A stretch of DNA of 9,750 bases from DASQUK01 sp035697145 (lineage in GTDB: Bacteria > Actinomycetota > Acidimicrobiia > Acidimicrobiales > VFJN01), in contig DASSDL010000012.1 in assembly GCA_035697145.1 (NCBI GenBank), forward strand, positions 1 to 9,750, written 5' to 3'. A program made the translations under genes and the position numbers. The notes beneath the pieces were generated by a model. The model did no database searches. It was not told where the DNA came from and saw only the letters and a list, made by a program, of their open reading frames with translations. Positions 1 to 6,339 of this stretch are shown here, piece by piece. Position 1 is the first letter of the stretch; every line of letters starts with the position of its first letter.

Positions 1-10
1 CAGGCGGAGG

Positions 11-1210
11 CTACGCCGCGGCGGCGGCCAGGTCGGCCGGGAGCAACTGCTCTGTAACCAGGCGCTCGAACCGAGCGGGATCGCCGTCGACGTACGCCCG
101 GCACAGCCGCAGTCCCTCGGTGTAGCAGTGACTGTAGGCGCGCCACGTCGGATCGGTGAGGAACGACACCGCCTTTTCGGCCCGGTTGCGGGGCAGCAGC
201 GCCCAACGCTCGAGGTAGGCAATCACGTCCTCGACGGGCCAACCGCCGTCGTGCAGGTGGACGGCGGCGTTCGACCGCACCCAGGACAGCGCCTCGGCCG
301 ATTCGGCCACCGCCGCAGCGACCTCGGCGTCGTAGCGGATGCCCAGTGGCCGCAGGTGCTCGGCCACCACCGACTCCGGACGGCGACCCACCACGACCTC
401 GACCCCGAGGTCGGCCAAGCCCTCGGCCATCGTGCACTGCGGCGTGCCCACGAGGAAGATCGTCTCCTCGAGCCAGCGACGCTGGCGGACGAGGCCGACC
501 TCCTTGCGGGTGTGCTCCGTGTGATGGCCCGGGTAGGCCTCGTGGGCCACGAGCTGGCCGAGCGTCAGCGACAGCACCGGCAGGTCGAGGTTGATGGCGA
601 CCCGGCTGCGGAGCCCTCCCTCGTAGTAGTTGAAGCCGGACCACGGCTTGTCGGTCTCGAAGATCCAGTCGACGTGCTCCCCGTCCGGCAGCCCGAAGAG
701 CCGTTGGGTCCGCTCCCGCAGGTCATCGGCCAGGGACCGGATGGCGGGCTCGAGCTTCGCGGGCGGCACGGCGTGCGCCTCGCGCCAGGCGATGTACCGC
801 TCGCGCAGCGGTGCGCCGCCCTCGCTGGGCAGAACCCGATCGAGGCTCCCGTGAGCGGCCGCGAGCTCCTCGTCCGGTACGAGCGCGGGGCGAGCCCCGT
901 AGCACGACTCGACCTCGTCGAGGTAGCCGATGTCTGTGCCCGCCAGCTTGCGCGCGCTGGTGCGCAGGCCCAGTGCCTGGGCGCGGATCCAGCGGCGACG
1001 CCCGGCATCGACCTGGTCCGCACCGTCGCCGGCATCGAGGTCGGCGACCAGGCGACCGACCTCGGCAGCCAGCTCCGCGGGCGGGCGCGGCGGCTCGGCC
1101 TCGGCGCGGGATGCCAGCTCGCGCGGGCCGTAGTAGGCGTCCACGAATCCGTCGACGTGGCGGCCGAGCCGCAGCCCGAGCTCTATGTAGCGCTCGACGA
1201 CGTCGCTCAT
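11..1210 (-). CDS. DUF885-type HExxPGHH zinc metallopeptidase
   Basis: The 399-residue protein carries HEAYPGHHTEH at residues 223-233, the zinc-binding motif of DUF885-type metallopeptidases: H223 and a downstream histidine (H229 or H230) as ligands, E224 as catalytic base. A glutamate in MAEGLA (E263) is the probable third ligand. A Tyr-rich NYYEGG segment (about 194-199) precedes the motif, as in the family. There is no signal peptide or membrane segment, so it is probably cytoplasmic. At 399 residues it is shorter than typical DUF885 proteins of about 550. The ATG at 1210 gives an N terminus (VERYIELGLRLGRHVDGFVDAYYGP) that reads as conserved sequence. It follows the PPOX gene by 10 bases on the same strand, so the two are probably co-transcribed. 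The only upstream ribosome-binding candidate is a weak G-rich stretch. The substrate is unknown; the peptidase assignment rests on the motif and family. Confidence 0.88.
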   Translation of the reverse strand: MSDVVERYIELGLRLGRHVDGFVDAYYGPRELASRAEAEPPRPPAELAAEVGRLVADLDAGDGADQVDAGRRRWIRAQALGLRTSARKLAGTDIGYLDEVESCYGARPALVPDEELAAAHGSLDRVLPSEGGAPLRERYIAWREAHAVPPAKLEPAIRSLADDLRERTQRLFGLPDGEHVDWIFETDKPWSGFNYYEGGLRSRVAINLDLPVLSLTLGQLVAHEAYPGHHTEHTRKEVGLVRQRRWLEETIFLVGTPQCTMAEGLADLGVEVVVGRRPESVVAEHLRPLGIRYDAEVAAAVAESAEALSWVRSNAAVHLHDGGWPVEDVIAYLERWALLPRNRAEKAVSFLTDPTWRAYSHCYTEGLRLCRAYVDGDPARFERLVTEQLLPADLAAAAA

Positions 1211-1220
1211 GTCCGCCCGT

Positions 1221-1679
1221 TCAGTACTGGCCTTCCAGCTTGCGATGGTCCCAGGAGACGACGCGGTCGACGTGAACGATCACGCCCAGACGTTTGGCGC
1301 CGGTGCGCTCGAGAAAGGGTTGCACCTCGTCGGACCATTCGCCGACGTACCGCTCGAAGACGCTGCGGCCGATGGCCATCCGGCCGTCGTGGTCGGGTAC
1401 CAGCTCGGCCCGGCCCACCAGCTCGACGCCCTGCAGCTCCTCGTACTTGTCGCCGGTCTCGACCAGGCAGGTGATCTGCGGGTTGCGCTCGAGGTTGAGG
1501 ATCTTCTGCGACTTGCCGAACGTCCAGAACGCCGGCGCCTTCCCCATGAAGCCGTACCACATGGCCACCATGTGGATCGTCCCGTCGTGGTTGATGGTGG
1601 CGACGTTCATGGTGTGGCGCCCTCGGAGGAACTCGGCCACCTCGTCGTCGGACATCAGGATCAGGTCGCGGCGCTTCAT
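1221..1679 (-). CDS. PPOX-family flavin/F420-binding split-barrel protein
   Basis: The 152-residue protein matches the pyridoxamine 5'-phosphate oxidase-like split-barrel family. It begins MKRRDLILMSDDEVAEFL, then has the strand VATINHDGTIHMVAMWYGF (27-45), the cofactor-phosphate region TFGKSQKILNLERNP (53-67), and CLVETGDKYEELQGVELVGRAEL (71-93). Such proteins bind FMN, F420 or haem and mostly reduce or oxidise small substrates. In actinobacteria the F420-dependent branch is common, but I cannot tell the cofactor from sequence alone. The ATG at 1679 is chosen over the internal ATG at 1655 because the MxRRDxIxMSDDE opening is usual in this family. No good Shine-Dalgarno precedes it; the nearest is GAAAG about 11 bases upstream. 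It lies between the eIF-2B-like gene (62 bases upstream) and the DUF885 peptidase (10 bases downstream), all on the minus strand. Confidence 0.88.
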   Translation of the reverse strand: MKRRDLILMSDDEVAEFLRGRHTMNVATINHDGTIHMVAMWYGFMGKAPAFWTFGKSQKILNLERNPQITCLVETGDKYEELQGVELVGRAELVPDHDGRMAIGRSVFERYVGEWSDEVQPFLERTGAKRLGVIVHVDRVVSWDHRKLEGQY

Positions 1680-1741
1680 CGCGGGGGATTCTTTCAGGTC
1701 TCGGGGCTGCGGCCGGCGGGGGTGCGCGCGACTGCCGTCGG

Positions 1742-2440
1742 CTACCGCGCGGGGGGCGCGTGCAGCAGCTCGGGCGGGCAGGGGCACGGAACCTGGCGGG
1801 GCTCGATGACCCTGTCGATCCCCACGATCGGAACGACCTGACCGGCCGCAGCACCGACACGGCCGACGATGGCATCGAACAGCGGTCCCGGCAGGCGCCG
1901 GCCCACGGCCACCAGCAGCCACACGGCCGCCCCCGTCTCCCGGGCCTCCGCCACCGCCGGGCCCGTCCCGGGCGCGCCCAGGAACCGGTCGGGGCCGGCG
2001 GCGCCCGCCTCGATGAGCAGGATCCGCTCGCCAGCGTGGCTGCGAGCGTCGAAGTCGTCGGGGTCGACCACCTCGAGGTCGTCGCGCATGCCCGCCAGGT
2101 CGTACGCGAGGTCCGAGCCGCCGGCGGCGTCGGGGATCACGGCGACGAGCGCTCCCTCGGGCAGCTCGAGGCTCACGTCGATCCGGGCGGGATCGTCGTC
2201 GAGCTCGAGGGCGATCGTCCGGGCCTCCGCCCGGGCGTTGTCGGCGGCGAGCAACCGGGCGCAGGCCCACCACAGCGCGCCGGCCGCCGGGTGCCGGTCG
2301 ATCAGGCGGCGACATGACGTGAGCAGGCTCATCGGATCGAACGCCAGCGACCCGAGCACCGACGCGGCCTCGCTCGCCAGCAGCGTCTGCTCGACGTCTC
2401 GCGCTCGCGCCACCGCCCGCAGCCGCTCGATCGGGTGCAC
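1742..2440 (-). CDS. eIF-2B/Rossmann-like protein of unknown function
   Basis: This is a 232-residue protein without a confident family name. The N-terminal half is helical and contains RHPAAGALWWACARLLAADN (49-68). The C-terminal half alternates hydrophobic strands and helices: GALVAVIPDAAGGSDLAYDL, then ERILLIEAGAAGPDRFL (138-154), and TGAAVWLLVAVGRRLPGPLFDAIV (169-192). The last part resembles the 'GADAI..., GTxxxA..A, PVYV' end of the eIF-2B/methylthioribose-1-phosphate isomerase fold. That likeness is by eye and tentative. The C-terminal tail is rich in Pro and Cys (VPCPCPPELLHAPP). I chose the GTG at 2440 rather than the ATG at 2470, because a TACGGT -10 element sits 7 bases upstream of the GTG, which would make the ATG untranscribed. 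It is the first gene of the minus-strand run with the PPOX protein and the peptidase, and is divergent from the thioredoxin-like gene. Confidence 0.8.
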   Translation of the reverse strand: MHPIERLRAVARARDVEQTLLASEAASVLGSLAFDPMSLLTSCRRLIDRHPAAGALWWACARLLAADNARAEARTIALELDDDPARIDVSLELPEGALVAVIPDAAGGSDLAYDLAGMRDDLEVVDPDDFDARSHAGERILLIEAGAAGPDRFLGAPGTGPAVAEARETGAAVWLLVAVGRRLPGPLFDAIVGRVGAAAGQVVPIVGIDRVIEPRQVPCPCPPELLHAPPAR

Positions 2441-2447
2441 CGGTCCG

Positions 2448-2453
2448 ACCGTA
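2448..2453 (-). promoter_or_regulatory. -10 element (TACGGT), leaderless, for the 1742-2440 gene
   Basis: Read on the minus strand, GGCTACGGT is followed by 7 bases and then the GTG start at 2440. TACGGT fits the TANNNT core of actinobacterial -10 boxes. The spacing would put transcription initiation at or beside the GTG. No Shine-Dalgarno is possible in such a short leader, and no clear -35 is visible. Confidence 0.55.
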
Positions 2454-2486
2454 GCCCCGAATCTGCTCACGGAAACCGCAGCTTGC

Positions 2487-2492
2487 TACCGT
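2487..2492 (+). promoter_or_regulatory. -10 element (TACCGT, extended TGC), leaderless, for the 2501 gene
   Basis: The sequence TTGCTACCGT precedes the GTG at 2501 with an 8-base gap. The TGC directly before TACCGT gives an extended -10 (TGN) element. With the minus-strand element at 2448-2453 it forms a nearly symmetrical divergent promoter in the 60 bases between the two start codons. GCTACCGT and the opposing ACCGTAGC match as inverted arms at 7 of 8 positions. Confidence 0.6.
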
Positions 2493-2500
2493 CTCGGGCC

Positions 2501-2992
2501 GTGGCGACCGACCCCCCGGGTGACCTACAGCTCGCGCCGCTCGACGGTGAGCCACGGAGCCTCGACGCCTGGCTGACCACGTTCCACTTGGCGGCCGTGA
2601 TCCTCGATCCCTACACGTACGAGAGCGCCTGGCTGCTGGAGACCGCCGGTCGCATCCTGGAGGACTTCCGGGGCGCCGACTGCCGCATCGCCTTCGTCGT
2701 CACCGCCAACGCCGCCGACACCCGCGAGTTCCTGGGACCGTGGGCGCAGAGGATGCTGACCTTCGCCGACCCGGACCGCGACCTGGTCAAGGCCATCGGC
2801 GTCAACGAGCTGCCCGCCTTCGTGCACCTGCGCCAGGACCGGTCGGTCGCCGCCCTCGCCGAGGGGTGGGACCCGCCGGAGTGGCGTGAAGCCGTGTCGG
2901 AGTTGGCCAAGGCGATGAGCTGGACCCGGCCCAACATCCCCGGGCCCGCGGACCCCAAGCCGTACCCCGGTTCCCCCGCCCTCGGCGCCTGA
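2501..2992 (+). CDS. Thioredoxin-fold protein lacking CxxC
   Basis: This 163-residue protein reads like a redoxin or thioredoxin-like fold. It opens LQLAPLDGEPRSLDAWL, the usual 'F.L..LDG...SL' redoxin opening, followed by strand AAVILDPYTYESAWLLETAGRIL (31-53), a second strand CRIAFVVTAN (61-70), and NELPAFVHL (102-110), where P105 sits at the cis-proline site. The loop that would hold CxxC or the peroxiredoxin cysteine reads DPYTYESAW (37-45) and contains no cysteine. The only Cys is C61, in a strand. A thiol-redox activity is therefore unlikely and the protein may be a structural or binding derivative. The GTG at 2501 is preferred to the upstream GTG at 2435 because of the -10 element 8 bases before it and because the upstream residues look non-coding. 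It is convergent with fumC, 7 bases between stops. The fold call is by eye. Confidence 0.82.
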   Translation: MATDPPGDLQLAPLDGEPRSLDAWLTTFHLAAVILDPYTYESAWLLETAGRILEDFRGADCRIAFVVTANAADTREFLGPWAQRMLTFADPDRDLVKAIGVNELPAFVHLRQDRSVAALAEGWDPPEWREAVSELAKAMSWTRPNIPGPADPKPYPGSPALGA

Positions 2993-2999
2993 GTGGCGG

Positions 3000-4394
3000 C
3001 TACTTGCGGACCCCGCCCTTGGTCATGCCGAGGACGTCGAGGGCGACGTCCAGCTCCTCCTCGGTGAGCAGCCCCTTCTCGAGCGCCAGCTCGCGCACGC
3101 TGCGCCCGGTGGCGATGCTCTCCTTGACGATGACGCCGGCCGCGTCGTAGCCGATGTACGGGTTGAGCGACGCCCCCAGCGACGGGCTCGACTCGGCGTA
3201 CGCCCGGCAGCGCTCGACGTCGGCGTCGATGCCGGCCACGCAGCGATCGGCGAACAGGCGGGTCACGTTGCCCAGCAGGCGGATCGACTCCAGCAGGTTG
3301 CGGGACATGACCGGCATGTAGACATTGAGCTCGAAGTTGCCCTGGGATCCGGCGAAGGCGACGGCAGCGTCGTTGCCCATCACCTGAGCCGCTACCTGGG
3401 TCAGTGCCTCCACCAGCACCGGGTTGACCTTGCCCGGCATGATCGACGAGCCCGGCTGCAGGTCGGGCAGGCGGATCTCGGCCAGCCCGGTGCGAGGCCC
3501 TGACGCCATCCAGCGGATGTCGTTGCCGATCTTGACCAGGGCAACGGCCAGGGCCCGGAGGCTGCCCGACAGTGCCACCAGCGCGTCGCGGGCGCCGTGC
3601 ACCGCGAAGTGGTCGCCCGCCTCGACGAGAGGCAGCTCCAGGTCCCGCGCCAACTGCTCGATCACGTCGGCAGCGAACCCGGGAGGACAGTTGATGCCGG
3701 TGCCTACCGCCGTGCCGCCGAGCGGCAGCTCGCCGACGCTGGCGATCGTGGACTTGACGCGCCCCGCCGCCTGGGAGACCTGTGCGGCGTAGCCGCCGAA
3801 CTCCTGGCCGAGTGTCACCGGCGTGGCGTCCATGAGGTGCGTGCGACCCGACTTGACGACCTCGGCGAACGAATGTGCCTTGGCCCGCAGCGCCAGGCAC
3901 AGGTACTCGAGCGCCGGGAGCAACACGGTCTGCGTCTGGTGTGCAGCCGCCACGTGGATCGCCGACGGGAACACGTCGTTCGACGACTGCGAGGCGTTGA
4001 CGTGGTCGTTGGGGTGGACCCGGCGCCCCAGCCGCTCGGACGCAAGGTTGGCCAGGACCTCGTTGGCGTTCATGTTGGAGCTCGTGCCCGAACCGGTCTG
4101 GAACACGTCGATGGGGAACTGCGCGTCCCAGCGGCCGTCGGCCACCTCGGCGGCGGCGGCCCTGATGGCGTCGGCCATGTCCGACTCGATGACGCCGAGT
4201 CGGGCATTGGCCTGCGCAGCGGCCCCTTTGATGCGGGCGAGCGCCGCGATCAGCGAAGCCTCCAGGCGCACCCCCGAGATCGGAAAGTTCTCCACCGCCC
4301 GCTGCGTCTGGGCACCCCACCGAGCTGTGGCGGGCACCCGTACGTCTCCCATGCTGTCCTGCTCCATGCGGTAGCCGTCGCCTTCGGTTGTCAC
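3000..4394 (-). CDS. fumC: Class II fumarate hydratase
   Basis: The 464-residue protein is a class II (iron-independent) fumarase, converting fumarate and L-malate in the cytosolic TCA cycle. It has the superfamily signature GSSIMPGKVNP (315-325), with the catalytic loop serines S316/S317. It also has TGSGTSSNMNANEV (100-113), HVNASQSSND (131-140), and GRTHLMDATPVTLGQE (183-198) with the catalytic-type H186. The segment QVMGNDAAVAFAGSQGNFELNVYMPV (337-362) separates fumarases from aspartases, and the 'NPVLVEALTQVAAQV' form is the actinobacterial variant. Length is normal. The GTG at 4394 is chosen over the ATG at 4439: it gives a family-like start (TTEGDGYRMEQDSMGDVRVP) and has TACCGT exactly 7 bases upstream. 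The ATG at 4367 would begin too close to the conserved MEQDSMG. It is divergent from the LOG-like gene and convergent with the thioredoxin-like gene. Confidence 0.97.
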   Translation of the reverse strand: MTTEGDGYRMEQDSMGDVRVPATARWGAQTQRAVENFPISGVRLEASLIAALARIKGAAAQANARLGVIESDMADAIRAAAAEVADGRWDAQFPIDVFQTGSGTSSNMNANEVLANLASERLGRRVHPNDHVNASQSSNDVFPSAIHVAAAHQTQTVLLPALEYLCLALRAKAHSFAEVVKSGRTHLMDATPVTLGQEFGGYAAQVSQAAGRVKSTIASVGELPLGGTAVGTGINCPPGFAADVIEQLARDLELPLVEAGDHFAVHGARDALVALSGSLRALAVALVKIGNDIRWMASGPRTGLAEIRLPDLQPGSSIMPGKVNPVLVEALTQVAAQVMGNDAAVAFAGSQGNFELNVYMPVMSRNLLESIRLLGNVTRLFADRCVAGIDADVERCRAYAESSPSLGASLNPYIGYDAAGVIVKESIATGRSVRELALEKGLLTEEELDVALDVLGMTKGGVRK

Positions 4395-4401
4395 GTGATG
4401 G

Positions 4402-4407
4402 ACGGTA
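4402..4407 (-). promoter_or_regulatory. -10 element (TACCGT), leaderless, for fumC
   Basis: On the minus strand, GGGTACCGT is followed by 7 bases and the GTG at 4394. This is the same hexamer and spacing as at the other leaderless candidates in the window. No matching -35 is seen at 16-18 bases upstream. The element decides the fumC start. Confidence 0.55.
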
Positions 4408-4481
4408 CCCACCGTGCTGGCGCGCGACCGCATCCACAAGCGGCGACTCCCACGCCCAGCTCAGCCGGGCGGCGCGCACGC

Positions 4482-4487
4482 GATAAT
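4482..4487 (+). promoter_or_regulatory. -10 element (GATAAT), leaderless, for the LOG-like gene
   Basis: GATAAT lies 6 bases before the ATG at 4494, in otherwise G/C-rich sequence. It is close to the TATAAT consensus and positioned for initiation at the ATG. No Shine-Dalgarno is present. The 99-base region between fumC and this gene thus holds two divergent -10 elements. Confidence 0.55.
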
Positions 4488-4493
4488 CCGGCC

Positions 4494-4976
4494 ATGGGGA
4501 TGGCCGGACTCTCATCGCGGCCGCGCTACGTGTCGGTGGTCGGCGGCACCGAGGCCAGCGAGTTGGTCCTCGCCCTCGCCGAGGAGGTCGGCCGCCTGCT
4601 CGCACAGCGCGGCTGCGTCGTCGTCACCGGTGGGCGCGCGGGCGTGGCCGAGGCCGCGAGCCGGGGCGCCGTGCTGGCGGGCGGCTCCACGGTCGGCATC
4701 CTCCCGGGCACCACCCGCGCCGAGGCCAACCCCTACGTCACGATCCCCGTGCCTACCGGCGTGGGCGAGGCGCGCAACGCCCTGGTGGTGATGGACGCCG
4801 CCGCCGTCATCGCCCTGCCGGGCGCCTACGGCACGTTGTCGGAAGTCGCATTCGCCCTGCTGGCGAGAACGCCGGTCATCGTCCTCGGGGAGGGCTGGGA
4901 TGTGGCCGGCACCGTCCCGGCCCGCACGGCCAGCGACGCCGTGGACCTGGCGCTCGACCTGGCGCGGGGCGGATGA
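4494..4976 (+). CDS. TIGR00725/LOG-type Rossmann-fold protein
   Basis: The 160-residue protein belongs to the SLOG/LOG ('lysine decarboxylase-like') superfamily, closest to the TIGR00725 group. Motifs in order are YVSVVGG (12-18), VVTGGRAGVAEAASRGA (43-59), the nucleotide-loop segment TVGILPG (66-72), ANPYVTIPVPTGVGEARN (78-95), and PGAYGTLSE (109-117), the LOG-family PGGxGTxxE with Ala for the second Gly. Family members bind nucleotides or related ligands. LOG phosphoribohydrolases release cytokinin-type bases, but the TIGR00725 group has no firmly established reaction, and the TLSE ending differs from the TxEE of true LOG enzymes. The ATG at 4494 is set by the GATAAT element 6 bases upstream. 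A start at the second ATG (4500) is possible. The stop lies inside the palindrome shared with the convergent protease gene. Confidence 0.9.
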   Translation: MGMAGLSSRPRYVSVVGGTEASELVLALAEEVGRLLAQRGCVVVTGGRAGVAEAASRGAVLAGGSTVGILPGTTRAEANPYVTIPVPTGVGEARNALVVMDAAAVIALPGAYGTLSEVAFALLARTPVIVLGEGWDVAGTVPARTASDAVDLALDLARGG

Positions 4977-4989
4977 CCGGTCATCCGCC
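4968..4989. terminator. 22-bp perfect palindrome over two convergent stop codons
   Basis: Bases 4968-4978 (GGCGGATGACC) are followed directly by their exact reverse complement at 4979-4989. The TGA of the LOG-like gene (4974-4976) and the TGA of the opposite protease gene (4983-4981) both lie inside. As RNA, either strand can fold into an 8-bp GC-rich stem with a 6-base loop. There is no U tract, so this is at best a bidirectional terminator of the U-less type sometimes proposed for GC-rich actinobacteria. It could instead be a protein-binding dyad. The palindrome is certain; its role is inference. Confidence 0.45.
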
Positions 4990-6243
4990 GCAGGCCTGGA
5001 CGGTCACCGGCCCGTCCCCCTCTGGCGCGATCGTGACGTCGGGCCCGGTCTCGGTGCCGCCGCTGCCCCGCTCGGCCGCCCAATCCTCGAACGCGCCCCG
5101 TAACTCCGCCGTCTCGCCGGGGTCGTCTCCCACGGCCGCCAGCGTGGCGCACGGCCGCTCATCATCCCGCCACGCGACCACCGAGTCGCCGCCCCACCCC
5201 GAGCCCGCCTCGAGGGCACGGTCTGCGTCGAGCCCATCCGCAAGCACGACCTGGATCAGGAACTGGCCGGCAACGCCCTCGTCGACGACCTGGCCGGCGA
5301 CGGCCGGCACCGGCACGTCGATGCCGCCCTCCCCGGCTTCGTAGGTCGCCGGCTCGATCACCTGCTCGCTGGTCCGCGGCGGGGCCCCGAAAGCGGCGTC
5401 GAGCGCCTCCTGCCCACCGTCGTCGATCAACTCGTCGACGAGCTCGCGGCCCAGGCCGTAGGGCGCGCTGATCAGGTCGACCAGCACCAGCGGCACGTCG
5501 CCGAGGTCGAGGCTGCCGCCGAGCGCCAGCTCCTCGGCGGTGGCGTCGAGCTGCTCCTGGTCGGTGAGGCCGGCAAGGTAGGCGTCCTCGATGCGGCGGG
5601 CGTTGCCCTCCACGAGGGCGCTGAACCCGAAGTCGATCTCGTCGTCCGCGTCGTCGTACTCGGGCCGATCGAGGTCGAAGCGCTGGTCGTCGAGGGCGTG
5701 AGTGAGCTCGTGGGCGATGGTGGTGCGGGCAAAGGGCGTGAGCGCCGTCCCACGGACCACCAGCTCGTCGGTCTCGGGGTCGTAGAAGCCGACCACGCCG
5801 GCGCCGAGCAACGTGCGCATCGCCTCCACGAGGTCGACGCTGGGCTCGACCAACCCGAACGCCTTGAGGAGGACCTCCGTCTCGCGTAGCTCCTCGACGT
5901 CCTCGTCGAAGTCCTCGAGCAGCCGACGTTGGAACTCCCCCTCCCCTGCCAGCTCGACGTCGACCGGCTCGGTGAACGCCAGGCCCCGCTCCGTTTCGAC
6001 GAAGGCACTGATCTCGTCGACCGCGGCGCGCACCTCAGCCTCGGTGGCCGGCGCCGGCTCGCTGCCCGACCCCTCGTCGTCGGGGCCGCCCGGGGGGGCC
6101 GACAGCGAATCGGTGTCGGCCTCGTCGACGGACGTCCAGGCCGCGGCGACCGAGGCGGCGAGCAGGCCGACGATGACCACGGCGCCGGCGACGCCCACCC
6201 ACCGCCGCCGCTTGGGGACCCACTCGGGCTCGGGTTCCGACAT
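4981..6243 (-). CDS. Membrane-anchored HExxH zinc metalloprotease
   Basis: The 420-residue protein has a basic N terminus (VPKRRRW, about 9-15), one hydrophobic segment (about 16-36, GVAGAVVIVGLLAASVAAAW), then a low-complexity Asp/Ser/Pro/Gly linker (about 38-68). It is probably anchored with the C-terminal domain outside the cell. GFYDPETDELVVRG (152-165) precedes AHELTHALDDQRFDL (177-191), a zincin motif with ligands H178 and H182 and catalytic E179. ALVEGNA (209-215) supplies the likely third ligand, E212. This 'AHELTHALxDQxF ... ALVEGxA' arrangement occurs in a widespread group of uncharacterised surface metalloproteases. The mature domain is very acidic. Start is the ATG at 6243, with TACCGT ten bases upstream and a possible GGGG ribosome site too close to be decisive. 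It ends 4 bases from the convergent LOG-like gene's stop. Substrate is unknown. Confidence 0.9.
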   Translation of the reverse strand: MSEPEPEWVPKRRRWVGVAGAVVIVGLLAASVAAAWTSVDEADTDSLSAPPGGPDDEGSGSEPAPATEAEVRAAVDEISAFVETERGLAFTEPVDVELAGEGEFQRRLLEDFDEDVEELRETEVLLKAFGLVEPSVDLVEAMRTLLGAGVVGFYDPETDELVVRGTALTPFARTTIAHELTHALDDQRFDLDRPEYDDADDEIDFGFSALVEGNARRIEDAYLAGLTDQEQLDATAEELALGGSLDLGDVPLVLVDLISAPYGLGRELVDELIDDGGQEALDAAFGAPPRTSEQVIEPATYEAGEGGIDVPVPAVAGQVVDEGVAGQFLIQVVLADGLDADRALEAGSGWGGDSVVAWRDDERPCATLAAVGDDPGETAELRGAFEDWAAERGSGGTETGPDVTIAPEGDGPVTVQACGG

Positions 6244-6253
6244 CGCCCCTGGG

Positions 6254-6259
6254 ACGGTA
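6254..6259 (-). promoter_or_regulatory. -10 element (TACCGT) for the metalloprotease gene
   Basis: Minus-strand GCTACCGT is followed by 10 bases and the ATG at 6243. The leader would be only a few bases. It is the same octamer (GCTACCGT) as before the thioredoxin-like gene at 2501, though the gap to the start is 2-3 bases longer. Confidence 0.5.
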
Positions 6260-6327
6260 GCGGCCGGGCGGTTCCACGCTCGTTTCGGGTGGCCGGACTA
6301 GGGGAACGCGTGGTGCAGCCGACCGGC

Positions 6328-6335
6328 GAGGAGGT
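6328..6335 (+). promoter_or_regulatory. Strong Shine-Dalgarno (GAGGAGGT) of the small acidic gene
   Basis: GAGGAGGT lies 4 bases before the ATG at 6340 and complements the 3' end of 16S rRNA almost fully. It stands out in a window where most first genes have no ribosome site. It is the main reason to accept the short gene. No confident -10 is seen in the 96 bases between this gene and the protease gene. Confidence 0.75.
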
Positions 6336-6339
6336 ATGC

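Noticed and set aside
128..1474. Long open frame on the plus strand opposite the peptidase and PPOX genes.
   Set aside because: It is antisense to two genes with clear family motifs, its translation is Arg/Pro/Gly-rich without motifs, and it is a common artefact of high GC content.
1680..2555. Upstream extension of the PPOX reading frame to 2555 (444 residues).
   Set aside because: The extension overlaps the eIF-2B-like gene in another frame and is Arg-rich low-complexity sequence; PPOX homology starts at the ATG at 1679.
2986..2998. Hairpin CGCC-TGAGT-GGCG at the end of the thioredoxin-like gene, with the stop codon in the loop.
   Set aside because: The stem has only 4 pairs and no U tract; this is easily produced by chance in G/C-rich sequence.
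2611..4605. 664-codon minus-strand open frame across the fumC region.
   Set aside because: It is an out-of-frame shadow of fumC with a compositionally biased Arg/Gly/Pro translation and no recognisable domain.
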